From Lytechinus variegatus (Eukaryota > Echinodermata > Echinoidea > Temnopleuroida > Toxopneustidae), in the NCBI RefSeq assembly GCF_018143015.1, contig NC_054750.1, forward strand, positions 2,709,501 through 2,773,500: a stretch of 64,000 nt of DNA. Reading direction: 5' to 3'. The notes under the pieces were generated by a model. That model did no database searches. It had not been told where the DNA came from and was given only the letters and a program-made list of their open reading frames with translations. Positions 23,801 to 34,440 of this stretch are shown here, one piece after another. A program made the position numbers and the translations under genes. The number at the start of each line of letters is the position of its first letter. The stretch's first letter is position 1.

Positions 23801-26800
23801 TTTCCTAATTTTTTGGACATTCAGTATGTCTCATCTTTATGAATACCAATTAAATTAGACCAGAAGGTCTAAATACACCCCTGAGATAATCCAAACTATG
23901 CCCCCCCCCACCTGTCCTCCTCCCCTAAAAATTCTACAGGGGCTGAACCTTTGCATACACATCCCTATATGTTCACTGCTCTTTCTTTCATTATGAAATT
24001 AATACAAACAGATTTTGGATGCAAAGCACACCCATTTGTTACTTGTGCAAGTGAATAGGAATAAGAAAGATGAAAAGGTGAAAAACAAAAAAACTTTACA
24101 TGTATTCACAAACCTTACAACTCAACGTACATGAGGAACCATGCACTAAACAAACGGAAAAACACCAAAACGGTTTAAACGACTGTGATTTTAAAAACGA
24201 CATAAAACAAAAATGTCATAAACAGAAAGCTATGGCAATAAAAACAAGCAAATGATTATGACAAATTAAAATTGCTATTCAAAATCAACTTATTCTCAAA
24301 CACAAAATCTCTTTATTAACTATAAAAAGTGACCCAATAAAGTAAAACAAATGATTGCTCTGACAGGCAAGCTAACAATGAAAGTTCAAAATAAATATGT
24401 TTTTTCTTGCATTTTTTTTTGGGGGGGTAGGAGGTGTAGCTAAGCTCTATGTGATAAATTGTTTTATTAAAAACCACCTTTGTGATCTAAGCCTTAATAT
24501 TTAAACCTTGAAACAGACAAGTTTTTGTACCCCCACCCAACCCCCTGTGGCATGTTGTCAGGCTATGAAATTTCTACCACTCAAAATAGTCCCTGATGAT
24601 AACTACTAGGCCTGGCATTAAAACTCGAACAATCAAAGCATTCGATCAGTTTACCAACAAATGGAAACCCAATATGACTTTTCGCACCAATCAAATGTCC
24701 GCCAGATGTTGATTACAGATTTGAGACATTCGATTACCAAAAGTACATCTTTGATATTGGACAACAAAGTGCAAGACAAAAAATGAAATTTATGCTACAA
24801 TTTAAAGAATTCCAAACAATGTAACTCTTTCAAGACATGACAATGATGGCTGCTCTGTGCATCATTCAGCTGTATTGACGTGCATGTCATGGGTGCTGTA
24901 CAGGGACAATTGACGGAGTCAACTTGCTCATTTAATATGTCCTTTAGTAGGTTATGTATTAAAATAGGAAAAAAAATTGTGATTTCTGAAAAACCAGGAA
25001 CTATTTGACTGTTTACCCTGGCGAACAATCAAATAGCGAAGAGGGCCTAATGATACCCCTGTTGACATTACTGAGTACATGTATAGCATTGATTTGAGGC
25101 TCTCTTGTGTACTTACTGCCGGTGTTTTCAAAGAGCACTTTATCGTTGAGTCCAAGTCTGAGTTCTGGCATTCCTGATAAAAACACTCTCATCTTGATGG
25201 ATCCTATGATTTCACTTCTCAGTACATTACCATTAACATTCACCTGAAAAGATAAACAAACCAACTCTTAAAGAGAAATGCCAGTAATTGCAGTAAATCA
25301 TCGAGGATCTAGATCTGGTACAGTTACATAAACAGAACTTTGTGAAATCTTGAAATCTACGCTGAAAAATGTTCACACTGAAGATCACCAACACAGATAG
25401 GCACACGTGGGACAGTGTATTATTATTGCTGGAATAAAGACCCGACGGAAGAGACCGAATCCGCGCTTATTTTGCTTATTTCTCAGCAATTACACAATTT
25501 CTTCCAGAATCCTTTGGTACATATTTTTTTATTCATACAAACAGACACTTGGGTGGTCATTATATTAGATTCTGTAAAAAGTCATTTTGAGGTCGTTACC
25601 AATACTGGAATTTATCTTTAATTTCAAAACTGATTTAATGATGATTGACAAGTCTATATCAAAACCTCAGAAAAAATGCCAAAAAAGAGTTATTTTCTAT
25701 ACTTTCTATCGAAGAAGCCCTGTACTTTATTTATACTTTGTACAAATTACAAACATAAACATATCTCTTTATTTTTCAAGAATGAATAAAAACATCTAAA
25801 AAAAAAAATAAATATTTATTGTATATACTATACCAGGCAATCTAATCTAGGCCTTGCCAGAGGAAACATACACAGATTAGGGGCCCGTAACACAAAGCTT
25901 AGCAATGATCGTAGAACATTTTTCTACGATTGATTCCATTGACTACAACGTACAATCAATTGTAAAAATCAAGCGTACGATTAATCGCTAACCTTTGTGT
26001 TACGGGACCCAGATCACTTTGTCTACACTAATCATTTATCGATTCTTTCATCTGAAAGCCTATCATTAATGGTTTAATAATGTGAATTATGATCTATCAT
26101 CTACAAGTAACATTCTAATTTTACAAAAGCGTGACCATTACTTTAGATTCCATCTTTCACATGACACTTGCTTTATGACACACTCATCTCATCTGACGAT
26201 GAGTTGAAAAATGAATCTTTTTCTAAAATTTACCAAAGCTGAACACATGCGTCATAAGCTTTCCTTCTCAAATGAACAACATGTTCTATCAGCATTTGTT
26301 TAATTTTACAATTTGAACTCATGTTCTGCTACTGCTAAAGATAAGAAATTCTGTTAATTTCACAATCCTTTCAATAAAAACAGAGTAGCAATATTAAAAA
26401 AAAACATTCTTTTCCTCTTTACATCATTTTTCAAATTAAAGCAATATTCATGAAGAAAGGTATAGAAGCTTACCAGTAAATTGACAGATTCAATGACATC
26501 TAAAAAGACTTCATTCTTGCGGTATTTGATGTTATCACTCCTCCATGAGACGGCATTGGTGATTGCTGGGGGCGGTTTGGGGGCTATTTCTAGTTTCTGA
26601 CCTTCCTGAGTGATATATCTGTGAAAATAATTTAAATTTCAAATGAGAGTTAGAATTTATGAGGTGGTTAGGACAAACAGCAATGGCAATGATGTGTTTT
26701 GAATACTACTTGTACGTACAGTATACATAGCAGTACAAGGGTATTTTGATGGGGGGAAGGGTGATATGTATTTTTTTTTTCTACATACATAGGTAAAGTG

Positions 26801-29800
26801 CAAGGGTATTTATTTTGATGAGGGAGGGGGAGGCATGGATCCAAAGTCGGACTAACAGGGTGCGAATTTATCTGGACTGATATAGGGTCATCGCGTATTT
26901 TATGGTATGCACTATCAAAGCATTCAATAGGGTACACCATTATATTTTCAAATATTGTGAAGTGTGCCTACACCTTCAATCACTCTCCTCCTGCCCTGGA
27001 TCCTGCTATGGTAAGGGTGGGGGGGGGGCGATGGAAGTATGTTCGACTCCTCCATGTACATAGAAAAGGGCGGCACAATGATATTTAAATAGGGGGGGGG
27101 AGCAAGATACCATACAGGCCAAAATTACATTTTAAAAAATTGTATTATTACACCACTGTGGACATTCTTTTCATACATGTACTGATAAAATTCTTGTTTA
27201 TTTTGTCCTTTGCTTTCTAATACCCCAAAAGGGATAGTAACAGGGGCCCGTTTCATAAAGTTGTTCTTAAGTTAAGAGCAACTATAAAAACGACTGGTGA
27301 ACCTTTCTTAATCGCTAAATCATCACCAATGAACATACCCTTTACCACAAGAAATTGATCACCAGTTGTTCTTAAAGTCGCTCTTAATTTAAGAACAGCT
27401 TTATGAAACACAGTCCAGGTTAGCCTGTAAACGTTGCATACATGCATGCAATACTGATACGCATTAGAAACCAGCGCCCTGTAACACGGAGGTCAGTGAT
27501 TAATCGTAAATGAAATGACCTATCCAGATCATTGTTGCACGCGCATTTTGCTCAGTAGACTGAGTAGGAACAAATAAGGGCTATTCTGTCAAATTTTGTG
27601 TTACGAGGCCCAGGACTTACTCTTGGAGTATTTTACTGTCTGTCGTCTGAGGGTAGCCAAAATCAATAAGTTCATCCAGTAACTCGTAGATGATGACAAA
27701 GTTATCTCTGATACTTTCTTCTTCCATCTCTTTGAAGTATTCAATGAAAACCTGCAAAAGATAGAAAAGTACATTTTAAGGTTACTGTAAGTACAACAAG
27801 GCCCGAGTTCACAAAGGTGGTTTTTAAAATCCACACTTGAGTCCATGGTTTATACAGATTTCCCGTATAAATTACGCTTATTTTACCGCATATATTAAAA
27901 AATGTCTAATGCTGATGCGCGTTTTTGTCACAGTGCGCCAAATTGACGCCTGTTGCTGTGGTTATCCATGCTATTTTATTCACGAGTCCACACTTTTGAA
28001 TTAATGAGTCCACTCTTCAAACAGTGGACTCATTAATAAAATAGCGTATCTAACCATGGTAACAGGCATCGATTTGGAGCACTGTGACAAAAGAGCCTGC
28101 ATCAGCATTGGACATTTTTATACACGCGCCCAATATGTGCTAAATTAAGTGTAATTTATACAGGAAATCTGCATAAACCATGGATTCAACCGCGGGTTTT
28201 CAAAACCATCGTGAATTCTTGCCTGAATGTCATGTTGCCCTGGTGGATGTTCCATGAAAGTTGTCAGCACTGACTTATTTGTCAAAACTGACAATTACAG
28301 AAAAATCCTGTTTTTATTGGCTGGGATGCACAGGTCTCTGAATGTTAGTTTAGTAACTGTCAGAAAAGGACAGCTTGTCAGTACTGACAACTTTCGTGAA
28401 ATGGTCCACTGATAATCCCCAAATAAGAAATTTGGTCGGTTGGTCGATTTGAAAAATATTTATGCTGATACGCTGCACAAAGTAAATCGCGGATGGAATG
28501 ATTTCTTCATGCACTTTAACACATATTTAGGTTTTTTTTTAAAGAATAAAACATTGCATTTCGTATATTTTAGGTCTGCAAAAAGAAAGAGCTAAATAAG
28601 GCAAACAATTTTTTATGCCTTGATATGTAGGTGTTTTATAGACAGGGTTTACAGAAGATAACACACATTGATTAGATCTGTTTCACTCTTCAATCTATAT
28701 GAATGATTCTAAGGTACAGTGGGTGACTCACAATAAAAAATGATAGTACTGGACAAAGTTTCAGTCGAAGCATAGTGACAAATTTGGTTTTCATTTTCAA
28801 TATATGTAAATAAGAATGTCCAGTAACAAGAGCAATTATAGACAACTTAGTGTACTTCTTGGGTCTGTGTTGTATAAATTTTAAATATATACAAAATGTG
28901 AAGTTGGATATTAAAGGGAACATTATAATGACCCAATGTCATCAAATTCTAGGTCACTTTTGTCATATATATTTTTTACCTTATACATACATGTAAAGGG
29001 ATTAGGTTTTTAAACAAAAAACGTTCACACACGACATTTTATGAGAGAATATACAAGGGAAGAAAAAAAATTTGGTGAAGCGCAAGTGCTATTTCTATAT
29101 TAACAAAAAACAACTTAATTCTTAAAAAGGATATTAAAGAAAAGAGGTCTTACCTCAACAATTTTGTGGAGGATGGTGAATACGAGGGCAACGTTGGCAT
29201 TCTTCTTGGATATCGTAACAACTGAGATTGAGAGAGGTTAAGGCCATATAACAAAGCATTCAGAAGCACAGGGTGGTCCAAAACTTCTCTTACTTACAGC
29301 AGGGAACAATTTTTCTGATATCGATTTTGCTCCAAATTTCTTCAAAGACTTTATACTGAAAGTACTTAAATGCAAGCATATTTTTCCCCTTTTCCCATCT
29401 AAAATGTGTAATATTTTGTTAACCTGTTTCACCTTGTTTAATTTTTTCCCCTCAAATTACGTGTTCTGTATTTTTGTTTTCAAGAATATTGGCAGATGCC
29501 ATTCATCTTCAATAAATAATAAAACGGGTACCGCTCCATTTTCAAATACTCTACAACAGCCTACATGTATGGGAGAGGGTTGTCTCAACCTCCCCCCCCC
29601 CCCCATCTAACCTGAAATCTCACAAATAAAAATCGCTGCCTACATGGATGTCCAGGGGCCCGTTGCAGAAAGAGTTGCAATCAATCGCTACTCAAAAAAT
29701 TTAGGCACAACTTGATTTTCAACCAAACGACAGCATGCATTTTGGAATTGCGACTGATTTCTTGGCTTGCGTTTAAACGCAACTGTTTCTGTAACGGGCC

Positions 29801-32800
29801 CCACAGCATCTATAGGGCTACATTGGTTGAATGGAGATGATACTCATGACCTGAAGTCCCTATTCTTTACCCAATTTCTGATATCTGACGCAGCGATTTC
29901 ACAATTAATATCAACTGGTTTGAGAGGATACTGTATAAGTTGTTGTGTTTGATGTACATGTAATTGACTCCCCCGTGGATGATGATGGGTGATAACGATT
30001 CCTCATCTTCTCTGTCCATCATAAGAGTCATAAACTTGTCAATGGCCGACATGTCCACATCACCTCGGTAATTTCTGGAGATGAGGACCTACAAGGAAGA
30101 CATAGAACATTAGTTAACATTGGTGAGGCAGTCTATAAAACATTGGATGATAAATGGGTTCCATGACATTTTCTCCGGTGACAATTGCTCCGAAGGAAAA
30201 TTTGCATGTTAAGCCAAGCGTACACCTAATCTCAAAAAATAAATAAACCCTAATCCTTTTCTTTGCATTACGGTATTCTGAACCAAAAATATATATGAAT
30301 CCTACATGTAACTCTAACCCAATACCCTCTAAGATAATATATCAAGACCGGAGCAAATGTCGCAGGAGCGAATGTTGTGTCACCGATAAATGATTAAAGA
30401 TAAATGCCAGTTGTGATCACAATGTTAATGAGTTTGTTCAGAATGCAATGAAATAAATACCTAAATATCTGTTTGCTAAATAATCTAGACCTACATGTAA
30501 ATACAAAGATAAGTGCCAAAGGATTCTGGAATAAATTGTGTAATTGCTGAAAATTTAGCGCAATAAGAACGGGATTCAAGCCAAATGTTGGTTATGGTAT
30601 TTTTCCAAGCAACTCTGTCACACATACATGTATGCCTTTTTGTGGGAATGACTGGTGCATTATGAAGCTGCAATAGAAACATGGCGAACGATCAACAAAC
30701 CTGACACAGGCTTTTTGGATTTTACACCACATATTTTGAGACACTGTGGTAAGCTGGTTATATTCATAAAAAGTTAACTTTCATTCAGGCACTTTGTTTC
30801 TCCCATTAAAAGTAATATTTCATGAGGAATAAAAAAGGTGAGGTACATGTAGCGCACCCTTTCCCCATCTGTGTTGTATAAGCATTGCGCAAACCACCGC
30901 CATTGTGAGTCATATGGTAGTCTTCCGTCTGTGTAGGATTGTAAAAAATCAGAAAATCTTTCCTCCCATTTGAGAATTTTCCGTCTACATGTATGTTAGA
31001 CACAACTTTAAATAGTCTAATAAATCGACAGGAAAACAAATAGACCTTACAGTAACACTAGGCTGCAGAAACACTATTTTTTCTTGTAGATCTGGTAATA
31101 ATAAGGTAATATAGTTTTCAAAAAATGATCAACAAACCTGCAGTGACAACTTGAATAATAAGCAAGTCATGTGGATCATTAATGGGCGCAATTTCTCTTT
31201 TTTGTATTTTCATTTTAGTAAAAAAAACTGTACATAATTGTACAATAACTAATACAATTCCTCTTTTCAGTATCATTAAATCCTCACTAATCAATTATTA
31301 CCAAACTTGCCCAACTAAATTTCAAACAATGCAGATTTGACAAAAGATGGCTTCGATAGAAAAATCTATATTGTTTGAATTCCACATGTAAAATCATTTT
31401 GTTATTTGTACACTTGTCAGTTCATTGTTTATATCAGTGATTGTATTGTACACTGTATGAGTTTTAGTAAAATGTACCACAGCCTGGGGCATGTGCGACT
31501 GCTCCCTTTATGTAGTACTGTGGATGGGTTGGGGCAACTACCTCCTTGGTTGGAGTACGGAGTCAGCATATACCCTTTTTACACAGGGTTTTTTAGCCCC
31601 GGACTATCGCTAACACCATACTATCCTTAATCCCATACTATTTTTTTCCTTTTCACACATGTCAAGTTGTAATCGCTAACCCCGGATAAGGAATGCTTGC
31701 TTTTCACACATGAAACTCGCTAACCCGGACTAGTGGTAGTTCATGCTTTAAATACCTTTGTCGATCATTCGTAGTACAAGTACTTTTACACTTTTTACAC
31801 ACGCTAACATTGCTTAACCCCGTACTATAGGTGGGGCTAAATTGCCATTTAGCCCCACCTATAGTACGGGGTTAAGGTCAGCCCACTTTCGTTTTACACT
31901 AGCGATCTTAACCCCGTACTATCGCTCTTAGCACCGCAATTGCTGGGATAACCCTGCTTTTTTGCAGGGAAAAACAGAAAATAAGCCAAATAATCCCGTA
32001 ATAAAGGTGGGGTTAGCCCACTTTGCAAAAATGCTGTGTAAAAAGAAAGTGGGCTAAGCTTAACCCCGTACTATAGGTGGGGCTAAATGGCAATTTAGCC
32101 CCACCTATAGTACGGGGTTAAAGAAATTTTAGCGTATGTAAAAAGGGTAAAAGAGTATACTATGGGTTAGAGGCTGGACATGTGCACACTAATGATAGAA
32201 CCAAACCCCCAAGTCCTGTGCATTCATCCATGCTTTGGTGCACAACTCAGCAATGCTGCATAGTCAGGCCAGCCAAGGGATCTCATGTTCACTTCGGAAG
32301 CTGGATATACAGCGAGGACTTGTTTCACCAGAGTCAGACATCTCATCTTCTTTGCATTATCGGGACAACCTGGGTTTTTGGTACTGCTACTGCTATATTA
32401 TCATCATACTTCACATCTCTACATTGCCAACTTACTTCACACCCTTATCTACATTACTTTGAGCTTTGTTGGCTATTTTCTGAATTATTTTGGCTTGCCA
32501 GTCAGCAAGTGTTAATCAGCTTCACCAAGTTAGGTGAGTAGGATGGGGGTCGGGTGTCTGCACACTTAATATTTTTGAAACCTTCTAGGGCCTATTTTGT
32601 CTTTGGATTACACTAAAAATATGAATTAAAATATTTCAATAGTTGAAATCATCTTCTATTTTGTTCTCTATAATATTTCCTAACATTTTGTACTAAAAAC
32701 TGATGAAACTTCACTTGTAAATTCTTCGAAATGACTTTCTAAAATCGATCATCCAGACACACAACTGGGTAGGCCTAATTACTAACTATAATTTCTCCCA

Positions 32801-33324
32801 CAAAATGGAAATTCACATTATCGAATTCCACAGAGTATTGACTCAATAAATTGACTTTTGATTGCCAATAAAATCCTTGTGGAGGGGAAAAAGATTTTTT
32901 GAAATATGAAATTGAGGCACAGGAAATACTACTTTATTTATTTGCATGATATTAAATCAAGTGCGTAGCTTCAAAGCTTGTGGTGAATTCTGGTGTTCGG
33001 GAAACACCGCGCCAACGCGGCCGAATAAGATTTGAGAGGTGCTATTTTCATCTTGGTTAACAGGTTAAGAATCTTTAGAATATTACCACAAATTAGTGAA
33101 AGACAATTTGTTGAAATACTAAAATCGGGGCACATAGTTTTTATCGTTTGTAACAAAGTCAAAACATCTTCTTAGGTTCACCCATTTGCATTATGCACTG
33201 CTCGGTACCGTACCGGTACGTGCTCGAGTAGATCTAGGGCCTAGGGCTAGGCCTACGCCGGTGTTTCGTGGAGCTCACTCACCTTCCCCTTCAAATCGAG
33301 GATAAACAGGGCGGATACAGACAT
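20754..33324 (-). CDS. AP1M1: AP-1 clathrin adaptor complex subunit mu, ten coding exons
   Basis: Ten exons (33283-33324, 29932-30088, 29154-29221, 27621-27751, 26474-26618, 25117-25243, 23402-23544, 22583-22813, 21847-21972, 20754-20852) join in frame to 1269 nt, giving 422 residues against 423 in human AP1M1. All borders are GT-AG and all phases agree. The N-terminal longin-like part (residues 1-140) binds the complex core; the mu-homology domain (about 168-421) binds Tyr-based sorting signals. Family role: sorting cargo between trans-Golgi network and endosomes. Recognisable stretches include [43 protein letters not shown] in its V-for-I form, and [13 protein letters not shown]. Vertebrates have a second paralogue, AP1M2; a single invertebrate gene would be the common ancestor, so the symbol is by similarity. 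Introns are crowded with palindromic repeats. Confidence 0.97.
21092..21402 (-). mobile_element. tRNA-derived SINE, family 1 copy 2
   Basis: The minus-strand head GGAGCGTTGTGGCCCAGTGG and GGGTTCGAATCCCAGCC give A and B boxes. The body has CACCTGGGTTGAG in reverse, and the tail is (TTA)n. It lies in AP1M1 intron 9. Confidence 0.92.
21641..21723 (-). pseudogene. Tandem partial copy of AP1M1 exon 9 and its flanking intron
   Basis: Bases 21682-21723 match the last 42 bases of exon 9 with one difference (TTC to CTC, Phe to Leu) and keep a GT donor (GTAGGC). The matching intron flank 21641-21681 resembles 21789-21846 with a 17-base gap. The copy would read [14 protein letters not shown]. The nearest upstream AG gives the wrong phase to follow exon 8 or exon 9, so it is probably a dead exon fragment made by a local duplication. 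Confidence 0.75.
21847..21972 (-). CDS. AP1M1: AP1M1 coding exon 9
   Basis: Residues 349-390: [41 protein letters not shown]. Phase 0 at both ends. Its last 42 bases and flanking intron are duplicated downstream at 21682-21723. Confidence 0.96.
22248..22553 (-). mobile_element. tRNA-derived SINE, family 1 copy 3
   Basis: Nearly identical to copy 2, in the same orientation, 1.15 kb away in AP1M1 intron 8. Its head ends about 29 bases past the donor of exon 8. Confidence 0.92.
22583..22813 (-). CDS. AP1M1: AP1M1 coding exon 8
   Basis: Residues 272-348, the largest exon, in phase 0 at both ends: [19 protein letters not shown], then [17 protein letters not shown] and HIKSFP. A SINE ends about 29 bases past the donor and a foldback starts about 38 bases before the acceptor. 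Confidence 0.96.
22852..23001. mobile_element. Foldback MITE related to family B
   Basis: AGGGGGCGTTTCATAAAGAG at the left and CTCTTTATGAAACGGTCCCC at the right. It shares CCATGGTAAC and GCCAATGAAAATCAAGG with the family B copies. It lies just upstream of AP1M1 exon 8. Confidence 0.85.
23090..23385. repeat. CAT/TCA trinucleotide microsatellite in AP1M1 intron 7
   Basis: About 295 bases of imperfect (ATC)n with CACCAC interruptions. The Ile/His or Asp/Met-rich reading frames are artefacts. Confidence 0.95.
23402..23544 (-). CDS. AP1M1: AP1M1 coding exon 7
   Basis: Completes Arg224 and continues [18 protein letters not shown] to [16 protein letters not shown] (residue 271). The donor GTGAGT lies just above a CAT-repeat tract (23090-23385) that fills the start of the next intron. 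Confidence 0.95.
23767..25116. other. AP1M1 intron 6, unremarkable
   Basis: AT-rich sequence with short C and G runs. I see no repeat shared with other parts of the window and no exon-like segment. Confidence 0.55.
25117..25243 (-). CDS. AP1M1: AP1M1 coding exon 6
   Basis: Residues 182-223 plus one base: [37 protein letters not shown] and FENTG. A family N element starts about 24 bases upstream of the acceptor. Confidence 0.95.
25268..25622 (-). repeat. Interspersed repeat family N, copy 3 (complete)
   Basis: On the minus strand it runs from TAAAGATAAATTCCAGTATT to GAGGATCTAGATC...CATTTCTCTTTA, so both ends carry TAAAGA-like inverted termini. It aligns along its length with copy 1 at 5463 and ends 24 bases before AP1M1 exon 6. 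Confidence 0.8.
25880..26010. mobile_element. Foldback MITE family E, copy 2
   Basis: GGGCCCGTAACACAAAGCTT and CCTTTGTGTTACGGGACCC, with GCAATGATCGTAGAACA as in copy 1. In AP1M1 intron 5. Confidence 0.85.
26474..26618 (-). CDS. AP1M1: AP1M1 coding exon 5
   Basis: Completes Glu133, then [18 protein letters not shown], the linker, and NAVSWRS...[18 protein letters not shown], the beginning of the mu-homology domain. Donor GTAAGC. Confidence 0.95.
27241..27417. mobile_element. Foldback MITE family A, copy 2
   Basis: GGGCCCGTTTCATAAAGTTG and AACAGCTTTATGAAACAC, with AACGACTGGTGAACC and GATCACCAGTTGTTC as inner arms. In AP1M1 intron 4. Confidence 0.88.
27476..27612. mobile_element. Foldback MITE family E, copy 3 (diverged), next to AP1M1 exon 4
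   Basis: CGCCCTGTAACACGGAGGTC at the left and TTTTGTGTTACGAGGCCC at the right. The interior differs from copies 1 and 2. Its right edge is about 8 bases from the exon 4 donor. Confidence 0.7.
27621..27751 (-). CDS. AP1M1: AP1M1 coding exon 4
   Basis: Residues 90-132 plus two bases: [18 protein letters not shown] through DSKILQE. A foldback element (family E) ends about 8 bases beyond the donor, and another (family D) begins about 47 bases before the acceptor. Confidence 0.95.
27799..28224. mobile_element. Foldback MITE family D, copy 2
   Basis: AAGGCCCGAGTTCACAAAGG and the right end CCATCGTGAATTCTTGCC, with TTTTGTCACAGTG and AATAAAATAGCGT shared with copy 1. Arms pair over most of its length. 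In AP1M1 intron 3. Confidence 0.9.
28240..28411. mobile_element. Foldback MITE related to family B, abutting family D
   Basis: Left TGGTGGATGTTCCATGAAAG and right GAAATGGTCCACTG; inner arms GTTGTCAGCACTGAC and GTCAGTACTGACAAC. It begins within 16 bases of the family D copy. Confidence 0.8.
29154..29221 (-). CDS. AP1M1: AP1M1 coding exon 3
   Basis: Completes codon 67 and runs to residue 89: [22 protein letters not shown]. The acceptor is CAATCTCAG, the donor GTAAGA. The exon is only 68 nt, with no start codon of its own. Confidence 0.93.
29652..29804. mobile_element. Foldback MITE family F
   Basis: CCAGGGGCCCGTTGCAGAAA at the left and GTTTCTGTAACGGGCCCCA at the right, with GTTGCAATCAATCGC inside. 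In AP1M1 intron 2. Confidence 0.8.
29932..30088 (-). CDS. AP1M1: AP1M1 coding exon 2
   Basis: Residues 15-66 plus one base. Starts [13 protein letters not shown] after a CCTTGTAG acceptor and ends YIKHNNLY. Reading simply continues past the donor (GTATCC) in the genomic frame, so the border was set by phase with exon 3. Confidence 0.92.
30393..30655 (+). repeat. Interspersed repeat family N, copy 4
   Basis: TTAAAGATAAATGCCAGTTG, GCCAAAGGATTCTGGAATAA and TTGCTGAAAATTTAGC align with the other copies. In AP1M1 intron 1. Confidence 0.75.
31570..32149. mobile_element. Nested foldback element J with two near-perfect hairpins
   Basis: The outer ends TACCCTTTTTACACAGG and TATGTAAAAAGGGTAA are inverted. 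Inside are hairpins at 31813-31876 (30-base perfect arms, loop TGCC) and 32060-32121 (29-base arms, loop GGCA). The spacers AGCCCACTTTC (about 31880) and GAAAGTGGGCT (about 32046) are inverted too. CCCCGTACTAT occurs singly elsewhere inside. In AP1M1 intron 1. Confidence 0.88.
32536..32775 (+). repeat. Interspersed repeat family Q, copy 1
   Basis: AGGATGGGGGTCGGGTGTC, TAATATTTCCTAACATTTTG and TACTAAAAACTGATGAAACT are shared with 47091-47345. In AP1M1 intron 1. Confidence 0.8.
33283..33324 (-). CDS. AP1M1: AP1M1 coding exon 1
   Basis: Codes [14 protein letters not shown], the first strand of the longin-like domain. A donor follows at phase 0. Upstream to about 33560 there is CpG-bearing sequence (CTCCGGCGCGGCGAGGG near 33530) that may be part of the promoter. 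Confidence 0.95.
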
Positions 33325-34013
33325 GATGTCCTTCTATTTTGACCACTGTGTATTTTTATCGTTTCATGCCACACGGTGCTATCTGTTCCTGCAAAATCAA
33401 GGTTCTTAATGCGTTGTCTGCCTTCAATAAACTCAATTTTCCGACTGTATTCGTGACAAGATTGTGTTGTTCGGGCATTCACATCATGAAATAATAGAGG
33501 GCGTGTTGCTTTATTCACAACCTCGTCTCCGGCGCGGCGAGGGACAAAATTCTGACAGAGGTCTGACAAATTCAAGAATGAAGATTCAAGATTCTTTCAA
33601 TGTACGCTTACAAAGAAATTTGGTTTCCAATCGCTTTGAAAATAAGTATACACAAACGGATAAAAAGTACAATATTGAAATGATTCACATGAACAATCAA
33701 GATGCTGCTATATTATCATTCCCTAATCTTATGCGAAATATAATATGTTCATCATTAAATTTCAAACACTGTAAAATACGAATAATATAATTGTATACAT
33801 AACACTTGTACAAGACAATGGTGAAAGTAAGTCCGAGGGAGGAGAGGAAAACAGGGGCAGAGAAATAAGATGAAAAAAAAGATCAAAGAGAGAAGATATA
33901 GGAGGGGACATGAAGTTAAAAAAAAACCTCCCCCTCTTCCCCCCTCCCTCCTCTCTCGAGGATTTGGCTAGCTAGCGGGATACCGATCAGGCCGCATCAC
34001 CCTTACTAATTAA
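33325..34013. other. AP1M1 upstream region
   Basis: Contains the CpG-bearing segment around 33525-33540 and then AT-rich sequence. The promoter is likely here, but no TATA box or initiator could be fixed. A 108-residue frame on the plus strand (33464-33790) shows no domain. Confidence 0.4.
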
Positions 34014-34440
34014 ACAGCAGAAAAACTATCGGCGAAGGGTTGAGAAAAATCCATCAAAGATTTTAAAAGTTATTGTAAATTCTATTTTATTTGAGATGTG
34101 AGTATAGCTTCCAATTTATCGTGAAGTAAAAAAATAAATAAATGAAATTAATGCCAGTCTGAAAAAAATTATAATGGGCTTTATTGTTATATCAATAGAC
34201 AAACTATTTCACACCCGCTCCTGAAAGGAAACATGCTTTATAGTCATTGTGAACCATTAAAATGAAATTTATGCATATTTAATTAAACATATTATATATG
34301 AGACAGCTGGTCGTATATGACGTCAGTCTTAAGACGTCAGTCTTAATCGTTAATGGATTTTCCTCAAATCCACCAATATTGATTTTTTTTTCTTTGTCAT
34401 TACAACAAACTTTTCGTCAGGGTGAACTTCTTCTTTCACT
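34014..34440. repeat. Foldback family G, copy 1 (diverged)
   Basis: GGGTTGAGAAAAATCCATCA, TATATCAATAGACAAACTA, TTTCACACCCG and CAGGGTGAACTTC match the complete copy at 45689-46192. The left terminus is worn. Confidence 0.7.

Noticed and set aside
33464-33790. 108-residue plus-strand frame near the AP1M1 promoter
   Set aside because: No recognisable family, no splice context, and it overlaps the probable promoter of a confirmed minus-strand gene.
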